Shown here in pieces: positions 23,129 through 31,223 of a stretch of 32,414 bases of DNA. Each line of letters begins with the position of its first letter. Position 1 is the first letter of the stretch. Origin of the DNA: Bacteroidales bacterium (GTDB lineage Bacteria; Bacteroidota; Bacteroidia; Bacteroidales; UBA12077). Under the pieces are notes generated by a model. The model was not told where the DNA came from. It made no database searches and was given only the letters and a program-made list of their open reading frames with translations. The position numbers and the translations under genes were made by a program. The DNA is taken from positions 1-32,414 of the forward strand of contig JAGXLC010000015.1 in assembly GCA_018334875.1 (NCBI GenBank), read 5' to 3'.

Positions 23129-23161
23129 TTAACCCGAGTTATTCTGAATGATTCGGGTTAA
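23129..23161. repeat. hairpin between metallophosphoesterase and rlmL
   Basis: TTAACCCGA (23129-23137) pairs perfectly with TCGGGTTAA (23153-23161) around a 15-nt loop. The outer TCT/AGA sides partly extend it. There is no T-tract on either strand, so a classical terminator is not supported. It could be a leader structure or protein site. Confidence 0.45.
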
Positions 23162-23282
23162 GAGACCCTTTCAATAATGGCAGAAATTTACTTCAAATAT
23201 TTGGCTATCCCATAAGACCATTTTATGGAGGGTTTTGTTTTGATATCCCGCGAGAACAGGTTAATAATGGGTCCGATCCGGA

Positions 23283-23777
23283 CTATCGATCCGTTTCATA
23301 TACTTCCATATCTTTTATGTGTTCTTCATCTATTTGAAAACGTACTGCGGTTCTTACTTTATGAAATCCTGATATACCCGCTGCACCGGGATTCAGGAAA
23401 AGAAAATCCCACTTTTCGTCATATTGGATTTTTAATATGTGGGAATGCCCACATATGAATAGGTTCGGTGATTTTGTTTTTAGCAGACGTTCGGCAGAAT
23501 CGTCATATTTTCCCGGGCGGCCTCCGATATGCTTCACGAGAACGTCCACCGATTCACATGTGAATTCCTGATATTCCGGCCAAAGATGTCGAATTTCAGG
23601 CCCGTCAATATTTCCGTAAACAGCCTTAACAGGTTTAATCAATTCCAGGTTTTCTATTACCCGGTTGTTCCCAATATCACCGGCATGCCATATTTCATCA
23701 CATGCATTCAGGAATTTAATAAAGCCTCCTTCCAGCACTTTACCGTGGGTATCGGAGATAACTCCAATTTTCTTCAT
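23283..23777 (-). CDS. YfcE/MJ0936-type metallophosphoesterase
   Basis: This 164-residue calcineurin-like phosphodiesterase has two metal-site blocks: GVISDTHG (D9, H11) and HAGDIG (D34). VYGNIDGP (N56), FICGHSH and LNPGAAG follow, all in the standard order of the YfcE family. Such enzymes hydrolyse phosphodiesters in vitro and the natural substrate is usually unknown. The frame extends to 23909, but the ATG at 23777 begins the first beta strand as in relatives. The longer form would also run into the divergent rsmE gene. Convergence with no neighbour of related function gives little context. Confidence 0.9.
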   Translation of the reverse strand: MKKIGVISDTHGKVLEGGFIKFLNACDEIWHAGDIGNNRVIENLELIKPVKAVYGNIDGPEIRHLWPEYQEFTCESVDVLVKHIGGRPGKYDDSAERLLKTKSPNLFICGHSHILKIQYDEKWDFLFLNPGAAGISGFHKVRTAVRFQIDEEHIKDMEVYETDR

Positions 23778-23822
23778 ATTTTGGCTTTTTATTTTGGGTG
23801 TGCCATCCAAGTTGAAAATCTT

Positions 23823-23830
23823 TACATTTG
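23823..23830 (+). promoter_or_regulatory. -7 promoter box of rsmE
   Basis: TACATTTG matches TAnnTTTG 15 nt before the rsmE ATG. The implied 5' leader is very short. Confidence 0.45.
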
Positions 23831-23845
23831 ACAAAAATATAAAAT

Positions 23846-24547
23846 ATGCATCTTTTTTATTCTCCCGATCTGACAGATAATCGCTATGAACTCTCACAGG
23901 AAGATTCAAGACATTGTATCAGGGTGCTGCGGCTGAAAAAAAATGATTTAATCCATCTTACAGATGGTAAGGGCAGTTTGTACAAAGCGCGGATTATTAA
24001 AGACGACCCAAAGGGATGCATGGTTGAGGTTGTTGAAAAGACCAGTGAATATGGGAAAAGACCATACTATATCCATATTGCCATAGCACCGACAAAGAAT
24101 ATTAAGCGGTTTGAATGGTTTTTGGAAAAGTGCACGGAAATTGGGATTGATGAGATCACACCGCTGATTTGCTTTCACTCGGAGAGAAAACATTTGAAAA
24201 CCGAACGATCAAAACGGATCATCACTTCGGCGTTAAAGCAATCGCTGAAGACCTATCATCCTGTGCTTAATGAAATAACAAATTATAATGAATTTGTTAA
24301 TAAGCCTTTTGAGGGTACCAAATTTATTGCTCATTGTGAATCAGGGCAAACCCAACATCTCAAGCATCTTTATTCTGCCGGAGAAGATGTTACCCTTATC
24401 ATTGGCCCTGAAGGAGATTTTAGTGAAAAGGAGCTCAGAAAAGCTGAAACCTTTAATTTTATTCCTGTTAGCCTGGGCCAAAGCCGTTTGAGAACCGAAA
24501 CAGCGGGAATTGTAGCCTGCAGTATTGTTAACCTGCTCAATGAATAA
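23846..24547 (+). CDS. rsmE: 16S rRNA (uracil-1498-N3)-methyltransferase
   Basis: This 233-residue SPOUT-class methyltransferase makes m3U1498 in 16S rRNA. It has an N-terminal PUA-like part (HCIRVLRLKKNDLIHLTDGKGSLYKARI), then the SPOUT knot: IAPTKNIKRFEWFLEKCTEIGIDEITPL, TLIIGPEGDFSEKEL, and the C-terminal SLGQSRLRTETAGIVACSIVN. GPEGDFS and LG-RLRTETA are diagnostic for RsmE. The length is normal. It is transcribed alone, divergent from the metallophosphoesterase, and ends 14 nt before a strong hairpin. Confidence 0.96.
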   Translation: MHLFYSPDLTDNRYELSQEDSRHCIRVLRLKKNDLIHLTDGKGSLYKARIIKDDPKGCMVEVVEKTSEYGKRPYYIHIAIAPTKNIKRFEWFLEKCTEIGIDEITPLICFHSERKHLKTERSKRIITSALKQSLKTYHPVLNEITNYNEFVNKPFEGTKFIAHCESGQTQHLKHLYSAGEDVTLIIGPEGDFSEKELRKAETFNFIPVSLGQSRLRTETAGIVACSIVNLLNE

Positions 24548-24554
24548 GGTCCGT

Positions 24555-24601
24555 AAAAAAGTTCGTCTCCCATTTTTAAGAGAGAAAAACCGGAGACGAA
24601 C
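24555..24601 (-). terminator. intrinsic terminator of the small minus-strand gene
   Basis: A perfect 10-bp stem (GTTCGTCTCC at 24561-24570 and GGAGACGAAC at 24592-24601) surrounds an inner TTTTT/AAAAA pairing. On the minus strand it is followed directly by six Ts (A-run 24555-24560), so it terminates minus-strand transcripts. On the plus strand it has no T-tract but may still protect the rsmE 3' end. Confidence 0.88.
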
Positions 24602-24628
24602 ATCATTTAACAACTTGTGTTTGTTGTT

Positions 24629-24829
24629 TTAGTACCCGGAACCTGGGTAACTTTGGGCGAAACTTATTACTTCCCCCATTATTTCTTCATCTACCTGTAT
24701 GGTATTTTTTTCAAGGAATTCAAAAATATCGGAAAAGTTTTCAATTCCCAGAAATTCATCCCTGTCCGGGCTGTAAACCAGTTGATTGGAATCATCTTTC
24801 GATGCTGAAGGTGTAAAATGATGTTTCAT
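24629..24829 (-). CDS. small acidic protein of unknown function
   Basis: 66 residues, starting MKHHFTPSASKDDSNQLVYS and ending SYPGSGY. The middle (FSDIFEFLEKNTIQVDEEIMGEVISFAQS) looks like two acidic amphipathic helices. There is no signal peptide and no recognised family. Support for a real gene: a TAnnTTTG box 20 nt upstream, a minus-strand terminator 28 nt downstream, and protein-like composition. It follows the ECF sigma gene in the same direction after 113 nt. A small regulator of that sigma factor is a guess only. Confidence 0.6.
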   Translation of the reverse strand: MKHHFTPSASKDDSNQLVYSPDRDEFLGIENFSDIFEFLEKNTIQVDEEIMGEVISFAQSYPGSGY

Positions 24830-24849
24830 AGGCCTCTCTGTTGTGATTT

Positions 24850-24857
24850 CAAATTTA
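24850..24857 (-). promoter_or_regulatory. -7 promoter box of the small acidic protein gene
   Basis: The minus strand reads TAAATTTG, an exact TAnnTTTG match 20 nt before the ATG at 24829. This suggests the gene can be expressed separately from the sigma factor gene. Confidence 0.45.
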
Positions 24858-24942
24858 ATCTCAAAACGATTGTTTCGGTTTAATTATTGTAAGATAAATT
24901 AACAATTATTAACAGAAGAAGGGGATAAATGATTCTGAATGA

Positions 24943-25533
24943 CTATGTAGTGTTAAGATTGAGGTTTTTATTTTTGATCAGTTTTCTTAAATTGATGAGC
25001 GCATACCTCATCCTGCCCAATGCTGTATTGATGCTTACATTGGTCTGATCGGCAATTTCTTTAAAACTTAATCCCCCGTAATGGCGTAACAGTACGACTT
25101 CTTTCTGCTCTTCGGGAAGATAATCTATGAGTTTCCTTACATCATCAATGATTTGATTTCTGACCAAATCATCCTCAATGGTTTTTTCAGAGAATTTTTG
25201 GGAATTAAATATATCCATTTCATAATCATCATTGGAATACATCCTGGATTGTTTCCCTTTTCTGAAATGATCAATGATGAGATTGTGAGCAATACGAATT
25301 ACCCAGGAGACAAACTTGCCACTTTCCTGGTATTTGCCCTGGTGTAACGATTTAATGACCTTTATGAATGTCTCCTGGAATATATCTTCAGCAAGATGCT
25401 CATTTTTAACCATTAATAAAATATACGTATATACTTTATCCTTGTAACGGCTGATTAGCCGTTCAATAGCAGTCTGTTTACCGTTAAGATATTCCCGGAT
25501 TAATTTTTGATCAGTATTTTCTTTTTCTGCCAC
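24943..25533 (-). CDS. ECF-type RNA polymerase sigma factor
   Basis: This 196-residue sigma-70 family protein has region 2 (about 20-95: AIERLISRYKDKVYTYILLMVKNEHLAEDIFQETFIKV, then WVIRIAHNLIIDHFRK) and region 4 (about 130-185: IDYLPEEQKEVVLLRHYGGLSFKEIADQTNVSINTALGRMRYAL, containing the HTH). It lacks region 3 and so belongs to the ECF group. The start is GTG at 25533, chosen because a strong AGGAGG site lies just upstream, unusual in this phylum. No transmembrane anti-sigma factor follows. The next gene encodes a 66-residue acidic protein. A 15-bp palindrome lies in its promoter region. Confidence 0.94.
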   Translation of the reverse strand: MAEKENTDQKLIREYLNGKQTAIERLISRYKDKVYTYILLMVKNEHLAEDIFQETFIKVIKSLHQGKYQESGKFVSWVIRIAHNLIIDHFRKGKQSRMYSNDDYEMDIFNSQKFSEKTIEDDLVRNQIIDDVRKLIDYLPEEQKEVVLLRHYGGLSFKEIADQTNVSINTALGRMRYALINLRKLIKNKNLNLNTT

Positions 25534-25536
25534 TAT

Positions 25537-25545
25537 CTCCTCCTC
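25537..25545 (-). promoter_or_regulatory. strong Shine-Dalgarno site of the sigma factor gene
   Basis: The minus strand reads GAGGAGGAG ending 3 nt before the GTG start. Most genes in this window lack such a site, so this one fixes the start and suggests efficient initiation at a weak start codon. Confidence 0.7.
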
Positions 25546-25565
25546 TTTTTGAATTAATAAAACCT

Positions 25566-25580
25566 TTGTTTATTAAACAA
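25566..25580. promoter_or_regulatory. 15-bp palindrome upstream of the sigma factor gene
   Basis: TTGTTTATTAAACAA is a perfect palindrome with a single central base, 32 nt upstream of the GTG. Its half-site TTGTTTA is also in the arms of the larger inverted repeat at 20744-20777. AT-rich palindromes of this size can arise by chance. Confidence 0.3.
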
Positions 25581-25660
25581 TTATTGCATACTTCTGGTTT
25601 AGATTTTATGCAAATAAATAAAAATTTTCCGGAATTCAAAATAATTAATCAAACATATTG

Positions 25661-25668
25661 TAATTTTG
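25661..25668 (+). promoter_or_regulatory. -7 promoter box of uvrA
   Basis: TAATTTTG matches TAnnTTTG 33 nt before the ATG at 25702. Its last three bases are the TTG that would be the alternative start, which argues that translation begins at the ATG. Confidence 0.5.
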
Positions 25669-25701
25669 CAATCTTTTACCTATAATGAATTTTCAATAAT
25701 C

Positions 25702-28536
25702 ATGCCAGAGCGATCAGGCAATCATGTTCCTCAAATAATTGTTAAAGGAGCGCGAGTCCACAATCTTAAAAACGTTGACATTAACCTCCCTCGTGATCGG
25801 TTTATCGTAATAACGGGGGTTTCGGGCTCGGGCAAGTCTTCTCTTGCTTTCGATACCCTTTATGCTGAAGGCCAAAGACGATACGTTGAAAGTTTGTCAT
25901 CCTATGCAAGACAATTTTTAGGTCGGATTGAAAAACCCGATGTGGAGTATATCCATGGGCTACCTCCGGCCATTGCCATAGAACAAAAGGTCAACACAAG
26001 AAATCCCCGCTCTACGGTAGGTACATCCACCGAAGTGTACGATTACCTGAAGTTGTTATACGCCCGGATCGGCAAAACCTTTTCACCGGTCTCCGGGAAT
26101 CTTGTTCAAAGGGATACAGTTACCGATGTTGTGGATTATATTTTTAAATTTCCTGAAAATCAGAAGCTGGTAATTCTTTCTTCACTCAGCCCCCCCAGGA
26201 AAGGCGATATGAAGAATTATCTGGATATTTTGGCCAATCAGGGCACTACCCGCCTGGAAAAAGACGGGAAATTTTATAAAATCAGAGACCTCTTGGCTAA
26301 TGACTCCCATAAAGAAGAAGATTTTACGAATTTTAACGTGGTTATCGACCGGATCAAGGTGAAATATGATGAAGATTCGCAATCAAGAATCGCTGATTCG
26401 GTTCAGATAGCCTTCTCCGAAGGCGAGGGGGAGTGTATAGTAAAGGTGCTTGGAGATCAGGATATCATCGAGACGAGAAGTTTTTCCAATCGCTTCGAAC
26501 TGGACGGCATCAGCTTTGAAGAGCCAACAGAAAACATGTTCAGCTTTAACAATCCGATTGGTGCCTGCCCCAAATGTGAAGGTTACGGGAAGATCATCGG
26601 GATAGATGAAGATTTGGTGGTTCCCAATAAAAGGCTTTCAGTGTACGATGATGCCATTGCTTGCTGGCGGGGAGAAAAAATGCAGGAATGGAAAAATCAA
26701 CTCATAAGACATGCGGATAAATTTAATTTTCCTATACATAAACCTTATTCTCAGCTTTCCGAAGAACAGAAAAATTTATTGTGGACCGGAAATCCTTACT
26801 TTCATGGTTTAAATGCCTTTTTTCGACATCTGGAAAGAAAAAAATACAAGATACAATACCGGGTGATGCTTTCCAGGTACCGGGGAAAAACGGTTTGTCC
26901 CGAATGTAATGGTACCCGTCTTAAAAAGGAGGCTTCTTATGTAAAGGTAAGCGGAAAATCGCTCCCTGATCTCGTTTTAATGCCAATAGACCGGTTGTAC
27001 CAATTTTTTGCTCAGATTGAACTGGATGAATACGAAGCAAAGGTTGCAGAACGTATCCTTAATGAAATACAAAGCAGACTTAGGTTCCTTTTGGAAGTTG
27101 GTTTGGGTTATTTAACCCTGAACCGCCTTTCATCCACATTGTCAGGAGGTGAATCGCAGCGGATCAATCTTGCCACTTCCCTGGGCAGCAGCTTGGTGGG
27201 TTCCATGTACATTCTGGATGAACCCAGCATCGGTCTGCATCCCAGAGACAATAACAGATTGATCAATGTGTTGAAAAGGCTTCAGAAGATAGGGAATACG
27301 GTTATTGTAGTTGAGCATGATGAGGACATCATACGCTCGGCAGATCAGATTGTTGATTTGGGTCCCCTTGCCGGCCGGCTTGGAGGAGAGCTGGTATTTC
27401 AGGGCACCCCGGAGGAGATCAAAAAGGTGCCCGAAAGCTATACCGGTCAGTTCCTGCTTAAAAAAGATTATATAGAGGTACCCGGACAAAGGAGAAAATG
27501 GAACAATTATATTGAAGTGAAAGGAGCCCGGGAAAATAATCTGAAAGGCATTGATGTCAGGTTTCCTCTTAATATTATAACAGTGATCACCGGAGTGAGC
27601 GGTTCGGGAAAATCTTCACTGGTCAAGAGCATCCTCACCCCGGCATTGAACAGGTATTATAAGGCAGTTGGACAAAAAGCCGGAAAATACGATGAACTTA
27701 CAGGAGATTTGAACCTGCTGTATGATGTGGAATATGTTGACCAGAACCCCATTGGAAAATCTTCACGCTCTAACCCGGTGACCTATATAAAAGCTTATGA
27801 TGAGATCAGGAAATTGTTTGCCAGCCAACAAAGCGCAAAGATCAATAACTTTAAGGCTTCTCATTTTTCTTTCAATACTCCGGGCGGAAGATGCGAAGAA
27901 TGTCAGGGTGAAGGAGTGATTCAAGTGGAAATGCAATTTATGCCGGACATCACATTGACCTGCGAAGCCTGCAATGGCATGCGCTTTAAGGAGGAAGTGC
28001 TGGAAGTGAATTACAGGGAAAAGAATATTTATGAGGTTCTGGAGATGACCATTAATGAAGCCATTGACTTTTTCGGTGGCAAGAAGGGTACCCAGGAAGA
28101 TAAGGTAGTCAGGAAGCTTTCTATACTGCAGGAAGTGGGGCTGGGTTACCTGAAGCTGGGTCAGTCATCAAGCACACTGAGCGGCGGAGAAAGCCAAAGG
28201 GTAAAGCTGGCTTCATTTTTAAGCACGGAAAGTCAGAATACACCCACGCTTTTTATATTTGATGAGCCCACTACGGGCCTGCACTATTACGACATCTCCA
28301 ACCTGCTGAAATCGTTCAATAAACTGATACAAAAAGGTCATACTGTTGTTGTGATCGAGCACAATATGGAAGTGATTAAATCGGGAGACTGGATCATAGA
28401 TCTCGGACCGGAAGGCGGTGAAGGAGGAGGTTATATTGTATGCCAGGGAGAACCGGAGGAGGTAGCAGATAACACACAATCATTCACCGGGGGATATCTT
28501 TCGGAAAAATTAGGGGCAAAGGCAGCCAAAGGATGA
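25702..28536 (+). CDS. uvrA: excinuclease ABC subunit A
   Basis: This 944-residue DNA damage sensor of nucleotide excision repair has tandem ABC ATPase modules. The first Walker A is GVSGSGKSS (39-47) and a second [10 protein letters not shown] lies near 620. Two signature motifs LSGGESQR are present, as are Walker [14 protein letters not shown] and [13 protein letters not shown]. Zinc-binding Cys pairs occur as [24 protein letters not shown] and CEACNGMR. It works with UvrB and UvrC. The length is standard. It is transcribed alone, divergent from the sigma gene, and starts at 25702 because the longer frame begins inside the promoter box. Confidence 0.97.
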   Translation: MPERSGNHVPQIIVKGARVHNLKNVDINLPRDRFIVITGVSGSGKSSLAFDTLYAEGQRRYVESLSSYARQFLGRIEKPDVEYIHGLPPAIAIEQKVNTRNPRSTVGTSTEVYDYLKLLYARIGKTFSPVSGNLVQRDTVTDVVDYIFKFPENQKLVILSSLSPPRKGDMKNYLDILANQGTTRLEKDGKFYKIRDLLANDSHKEEDFTNFNVVIDRIKVKYDEDSQSRIADSVQIAFSEGEGECIVKVLGDQDIIETRSFSNRFELDGISFEEPTENMFSFNNPIGACPKCEGYGKIIGIDEDLVVPNKRLSVYDDAIACWRGEKMQEWKNQLIRHADKFNFPIHKPYSQLSEEQKNLLWTGNPYFHGLNAFFRHLERKKYKIQYRVMLSRYRGKTVCPECNGTRLKKEASYVKVSGKSLPDLVLMPIDRLYQFFAQIELDEYEAKVAERILNEIQSRLRFLLEVGLGYLTLNRLSSTLSGGESQRINLATSLGSSLVGSMYILDEPSIGLHPRDNNRLINVLKRLQKIGNTVIVVEHDEDIIRSADQIVDLGPLAGRLGGELVFQGTPEEIKKVPESYTGQFLLKKDYIEVPGQRRKWNNYIEVKGARENNLKGIDVRFPLNIITVITGVSGSGKSSLVKSILTPALNRYYKAVGQKAGKYDELTGDLNLLYDVEYVDQNPIGKSSRSNPVTYIKAYDEIRKLFASQQSAKINNFKASHFSFNTPGGRCEECQGEGVIQVEMQFMPDITLTCEACNGMRFKEEVLEVNYREKNIYEVLEMTINEAIDFFGGKKGTQEDKVVRKLSILQEVGLGYLKLGQSSSTLSGGESQRVKLASFLSTESQNTPTLFIFDEPTTGLHYYDISNLLKSFNKLIQKGHTVVVIEHNMEVIKSGDWIIDLGPEGGEGGGYIVCQGEPEEVADNTQSFTGGYLSEKLGAKAAKG

Positions 28537-28600
28537 TAAACCATCAAAAAAAGCTGATAATCCTTATACATACCGAGCTTTACTGATTTTATTGTGAATA

Positions 28601-29038
28601 TTAATCTTTGACACCAATCATGACCGATACACACCCGCTGACAGGAATCTCGCTTTCCTTTGTGCTGTTATCTACCTTAAGAGATATAAGCACTTCCTGG
28701 CTTGAATCGGGTACGAAATCCCATTTGGTTTTATAATCGTCATTTTTATTGTCGTAAATCACAGTTTGGTTCCTATCCTTTACCTGGAAATGGATTCCGG
28801 GAATGTTTTCAGAGCCACAAACATATATGCGGTAATTTTTATGGGCATCGAGTGTTTTATATATTTTTGCGGTTTCTCCTTCAGAAAGAATGGATACATG
28901 ATAATTGCCATCATGAATATATGGAGTGAGCTCTTTTTCACAAACCTTTTTTGCAAAAGGTTTGCATTGACTTTTACCATTAGTCGGAGCCATTATGAAC
29001 GCCATCAAAAGAAGTATTAAAGCATAAAATTTTTTCAT
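28601..29038 (-). CDS. secreted cysteine-containing protein of unknown function
   Basis: This 145-residue protein has a clear signal peptide (MKKFYALILLLMAFIMAPTNGKSQ) and a mature part beginning CKPFAKKVCEKELTPYIHDGNYH. The rest is beta-rich, with IYVCGSENIPGIHFQVKD and WDFVPDSSQEVLISLKV. Four Cys in the mature protein could form two disulfides. The layout resembles a small periplasmic or secreted beta-sandwich, but no named family is recognised. The ATG at 29038 is chosen because it starts the signal peptide, although the frame extends to 29068. It is convergent with uvrA and has no functional neighbour. Confidence 0.8.
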   Translation of the reverse strand: MKKFYALILLLMAFIMAPTNGKSQCKPFAKKVCEKELTPYIHDGNYHVSILSEGETAKIYKTLDAHKNYRIYVCGSENIPGIHFQVKDRNQTVIYDNKNDDYKTKWDFVPDSSQEVLISLKVDNSTKESEIPVSGCVSVMIGVKD

Positions 29039-29126
29039 AACGGAACTCCATCCTTTATTTACAAACAATTTGACACATTATTTTAACGTAAAAGTACCTG
29101 TAAAGTTTCAGTTCTGTAAATTGTTA

Positions 29127-29134
29127 TATTTTTG
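29127..29134 (+). promoter_or_regulatory. -7 promoter box of the HEAT-like/exonuclease genes
   Basis: TATTTTTG matches TAnnTTTG 27 nt before the ATG at 29162. It contains the TTG (29132) that opens the longer frame, so that start is unlikely. Confidence 0.45.
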
Positions 29135-29161
29135 TATCGTAAGAAAAAACGGGATGGTGTT

Positions 29162-29698
29162 ATGGAAGATTATCAAAAGAAATTCAGAGAGATGAGGTCA
29201 GGATTGAGCAGCAATGACACCAAAATCCTGGCATCTACACTTCAGGAAGTGAAGAAATCGGGAACTTCTGCATTAATTCCCGACTTAATAGGACTTTTGA
29301 GACGGACCAATAAAAAAGAGGTTAAAAGTCAAATACTGGAGATACTTAACAATCTGAAGACTCAGGCTTCTGCTAAGGAATTGGCTCAGGCAATCAGAAC
29401 AAACAAACAGAAAACTCTGCTTTCCTATCTTGTAGCGGCATGCTGGAAGAATGGCCTGGATTATTCCGATTTTATCGATGAATTTATTGATGTTTTCATT
29501 CAGTATGATTATTTAATCGCATTGGATGCCTTTACCGTTATCGAAAATTCAACCAGGGACTTGTCAAAAGATTTACTCGAAGAGCGGATTCACAAACTAA
29601 AAGACCGGCTCCCTGAAATGGATGATCACAAAAAAGTGCTGACAAGAGAATTGATTCGCATGCTCCGCAACAAAACAGAAGAAGATCATTATGAATAA
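29162..29698 (+). CDS. HEAT-repeat-like helical protein
   Basis: This 178-residue, all-helical protein has two to three degenerate HEAT-like hairpins: NDTKILASTLQEVKKSGTSALIPDLIGLLRRTN, then KKEVKSQILEILNNLKTQASAKELAQAIR. A third helical pair follows at YLVAACWKNGLDYSDFIDEFIDVFIQYDYLIALDAFTVIEN. There are no catalytic motifs. HEAT proteins act as scaffolds. It is followed after 12 nt by the exonuclease/GIY-YIG gene, so the two are probably co-transcribed and may share a nucleic-acid task, which is inference. Confidence 0.82.
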   Translation: MEDYQKKFREMRSGLSSNDTKILASTLQEVKKSGTSALIPDLIGLLRRTNKKEVKSQILEILNNLKTQASAKELAQAIRTNKQKTLLSYLVAACWKNGLDYSDFIDEFIDVFIQYDYLIALDAFTVIENSTRDLSKDLLEERIHKLKDRLPEMDDHKKVLTRELIRMLRNKTEEDHYE

Positions 29699-29710
29699 AA
29701 TATCCCTGTC

Positions 29711-31048
29711 ATGTATGCCATTGTTGATGTTGAGACTACCGGCCTGAGCCCCAAATACGAAAAATTAATCGATATCGCCCTGGTTATACACAACGGAAAG
29801 CAAGTTGTGGATGAGTTTTATACACTGATCAATCCTGAGAAAAGCATACCCGCCCATATTACACGCCTTACCGGTATTACCAATGGTATGGTTAGAGAGG
29901 CTCCGAAATTTTGGGAGATTGCCCGCGATATTGTTTTGATGACCGAAGGAAAAACCTTTGTGGCCCATAATGTGAATTTTGATTATCGTTTTGTGCAAAG
30001 CGAATTTGCTGAACTGGGATACGATTTTAAAATGAAGAAGCTGTGCACACTAAAGCTCAGCCGCAAATTGCTTCCCGGAAAGAAGTCATACAGCCTGGGT
30101 AATTTATGCCGGGAACTTGGATTCGGGGTCGATAACCGGCATCGTGCCTATGGTGATGCCCGGGCAACTGCGATTCTCTTTCAACACCTTATGAGCTTTG
30201 AAAATGGCGCAAAGAGTAAGATACGTTCTCCAATATCCGATATGTCTATATTACAGAATCTCCCTGAAGAAACAGGCGTGTATTATTTTTTGAATCATCA
30301 ACATGAGGTCATCTATATAGGCAAGAGTAAAAATATAAAATCCAGGGTATTGAGCCACTTTCAGGAATCTCCTTCCCGTCGGGCTAGTAATATGATTGAA
30401 CAGATCGGGGATATCAATTATGAGGTAACCGGAAGTGAGCTTGTGGCTTTGCTGAAAGAATCACACGAGATAAAGGAACAAAAACCTTTGTATAACCGAC
30501 GACAGAGGAGATCTTCCTCAGATTTTGGTATATATCATTCTGAGGATACAAATGGTTATATTCGTTTGAAAATAGAAAAATTCAGCATAGAGGAAGGTTT
30601 GTTGACCACATTCAACTCCCACCGGGAAGCAAAGGAATTTTTGTTTGGTTTGTGTGAACGTCATAATTTGTGCCAGAAGCTTTGTGGTTTGTATGAGACG
30701 GAAGGGGCCTGTTTCTATTATCATGTCTCTTCCTGCCGGGGTGCCTGTATTCAGGAAGAACCCCCGGAATCTTATAATATGAGGGCATACCAGGCTATCA
30801 GGAAATACGACCTGGATCATGAAAATGTCTTCATAGTGGAAAACGGACGTACAGAAGATGAAAAAGCGGTGATAAAGATTGAAAACGGACGTTATGCCGG
30901 GTACGGATTCATCGATGCCGGCATGGATGGATTAAATCCTGATTTATTGCATGATGTAATCCGCTCATATCCCCCAAATCAGGATGTGTACAGAATTTTG
31001 CGGAATTATCTTAGAACCCGGAAAGTAAATACCATCATTGGCTATTAA
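29711..31048 (+). CDS. DnaQ-like 3'-5' exonuclease fused to a GIY-YIG nuclease domain
   Basis: 445 residues. The N-terminal DEDDh exonuclease (about 1-165) shows D6/E8 in IVDVETTG, HNVNFDYRF and HRAYGDARAT. A UvrC-type GIY-YIG domain follows (about 190-265): GVYYFLNHQHEVIYIGKSKNIKSRV, then ELVALLKESHEIKEQKPLYN with its catalytic Glu. The C-terminal region carries Cys-rich blocks (LCERHNLCQKLCGLYE, and SSCRGAC), resembling the UvrC Cys region, and ends without an RNase H or HhH domain. Similar two-domain proteins are known in several phyla. A role in repair or DNA processing is plausible. The family annotation is secure and the biological role is not. Confidence 0.9.
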   Translation: MYAIVDVETTGLSPKYEKLIDIALVIHNGKQVVDEFYTLINPEKSIPAHITRLTGITNGMVREAPKFWEIARDIVLMTEGKTFVAHNVNFDYRFVQSEFAELGYDFKMKKLCTLKLSRKLLPGKKSYSLGNLCRELGFGVDNRHRAYGDARATAILFQHLMSFENGAKSKIRSPISDMSILQNLPEETGVYYFLNHQHEVIYIGKSKNIKSRVLSHFQESPSRRASNMIEQIGDINYEVTGSELVALLKESHEIKEQKPLYNRRQRRSSSDFGIYHSEDTNGYIRLKIEKFSIEEGLLTTFNSHREAKEFLFGLCERHNLCQKLCGLYETEGACFYYHVSSCRGACIQEEPPESYNMRAYQAIRKYDLDHENVFIVENGRTEDEKAVIKIENGRYAGYGFIDAGMDGLNPDLLHDVIRSYPPNQDVYRILRNYLRTRKVNTIIGY

Positions 31049-31189
31049 GATTCCATTGAGTTGGTGTTTTAATCTTTGGAATATGCAAAAAACAAAGGAT
31101 TAGAGCGGCTTGACTGATCCTTTTATAGTTAAGCGAACGTTTTTATTTGATAAATTTGTAATAAACGCTTATATTGGTAAGGCAAGACA

Positions 31190-31197
31190 TATTTTTG
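31190..31197 (+). promoter_or_regulatory. -7 promoter box of the P1 peptidase gene
   Basis: TATTTTTG matches TAnnTTTG 26 nt before the ATG at 31224. A TTGG lies about 16 bp upstream. Confidence 0.4.
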
Positions 31198-31223
31198 TAC
31201 CCATCATACATAACCCAAATAAA

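Noticed and set aside
23129-23161. Hairpin upstream of rlmL considered as a terminator
   Set aside because: No T-tract follows the stem on either strand.
25666-25701. TTG start extending UvrA by 12 residues
   Set aside because: The TTG is part of a TAnnTTTG promoter box, and family UvrA proteins begin near the ATG at 25702.
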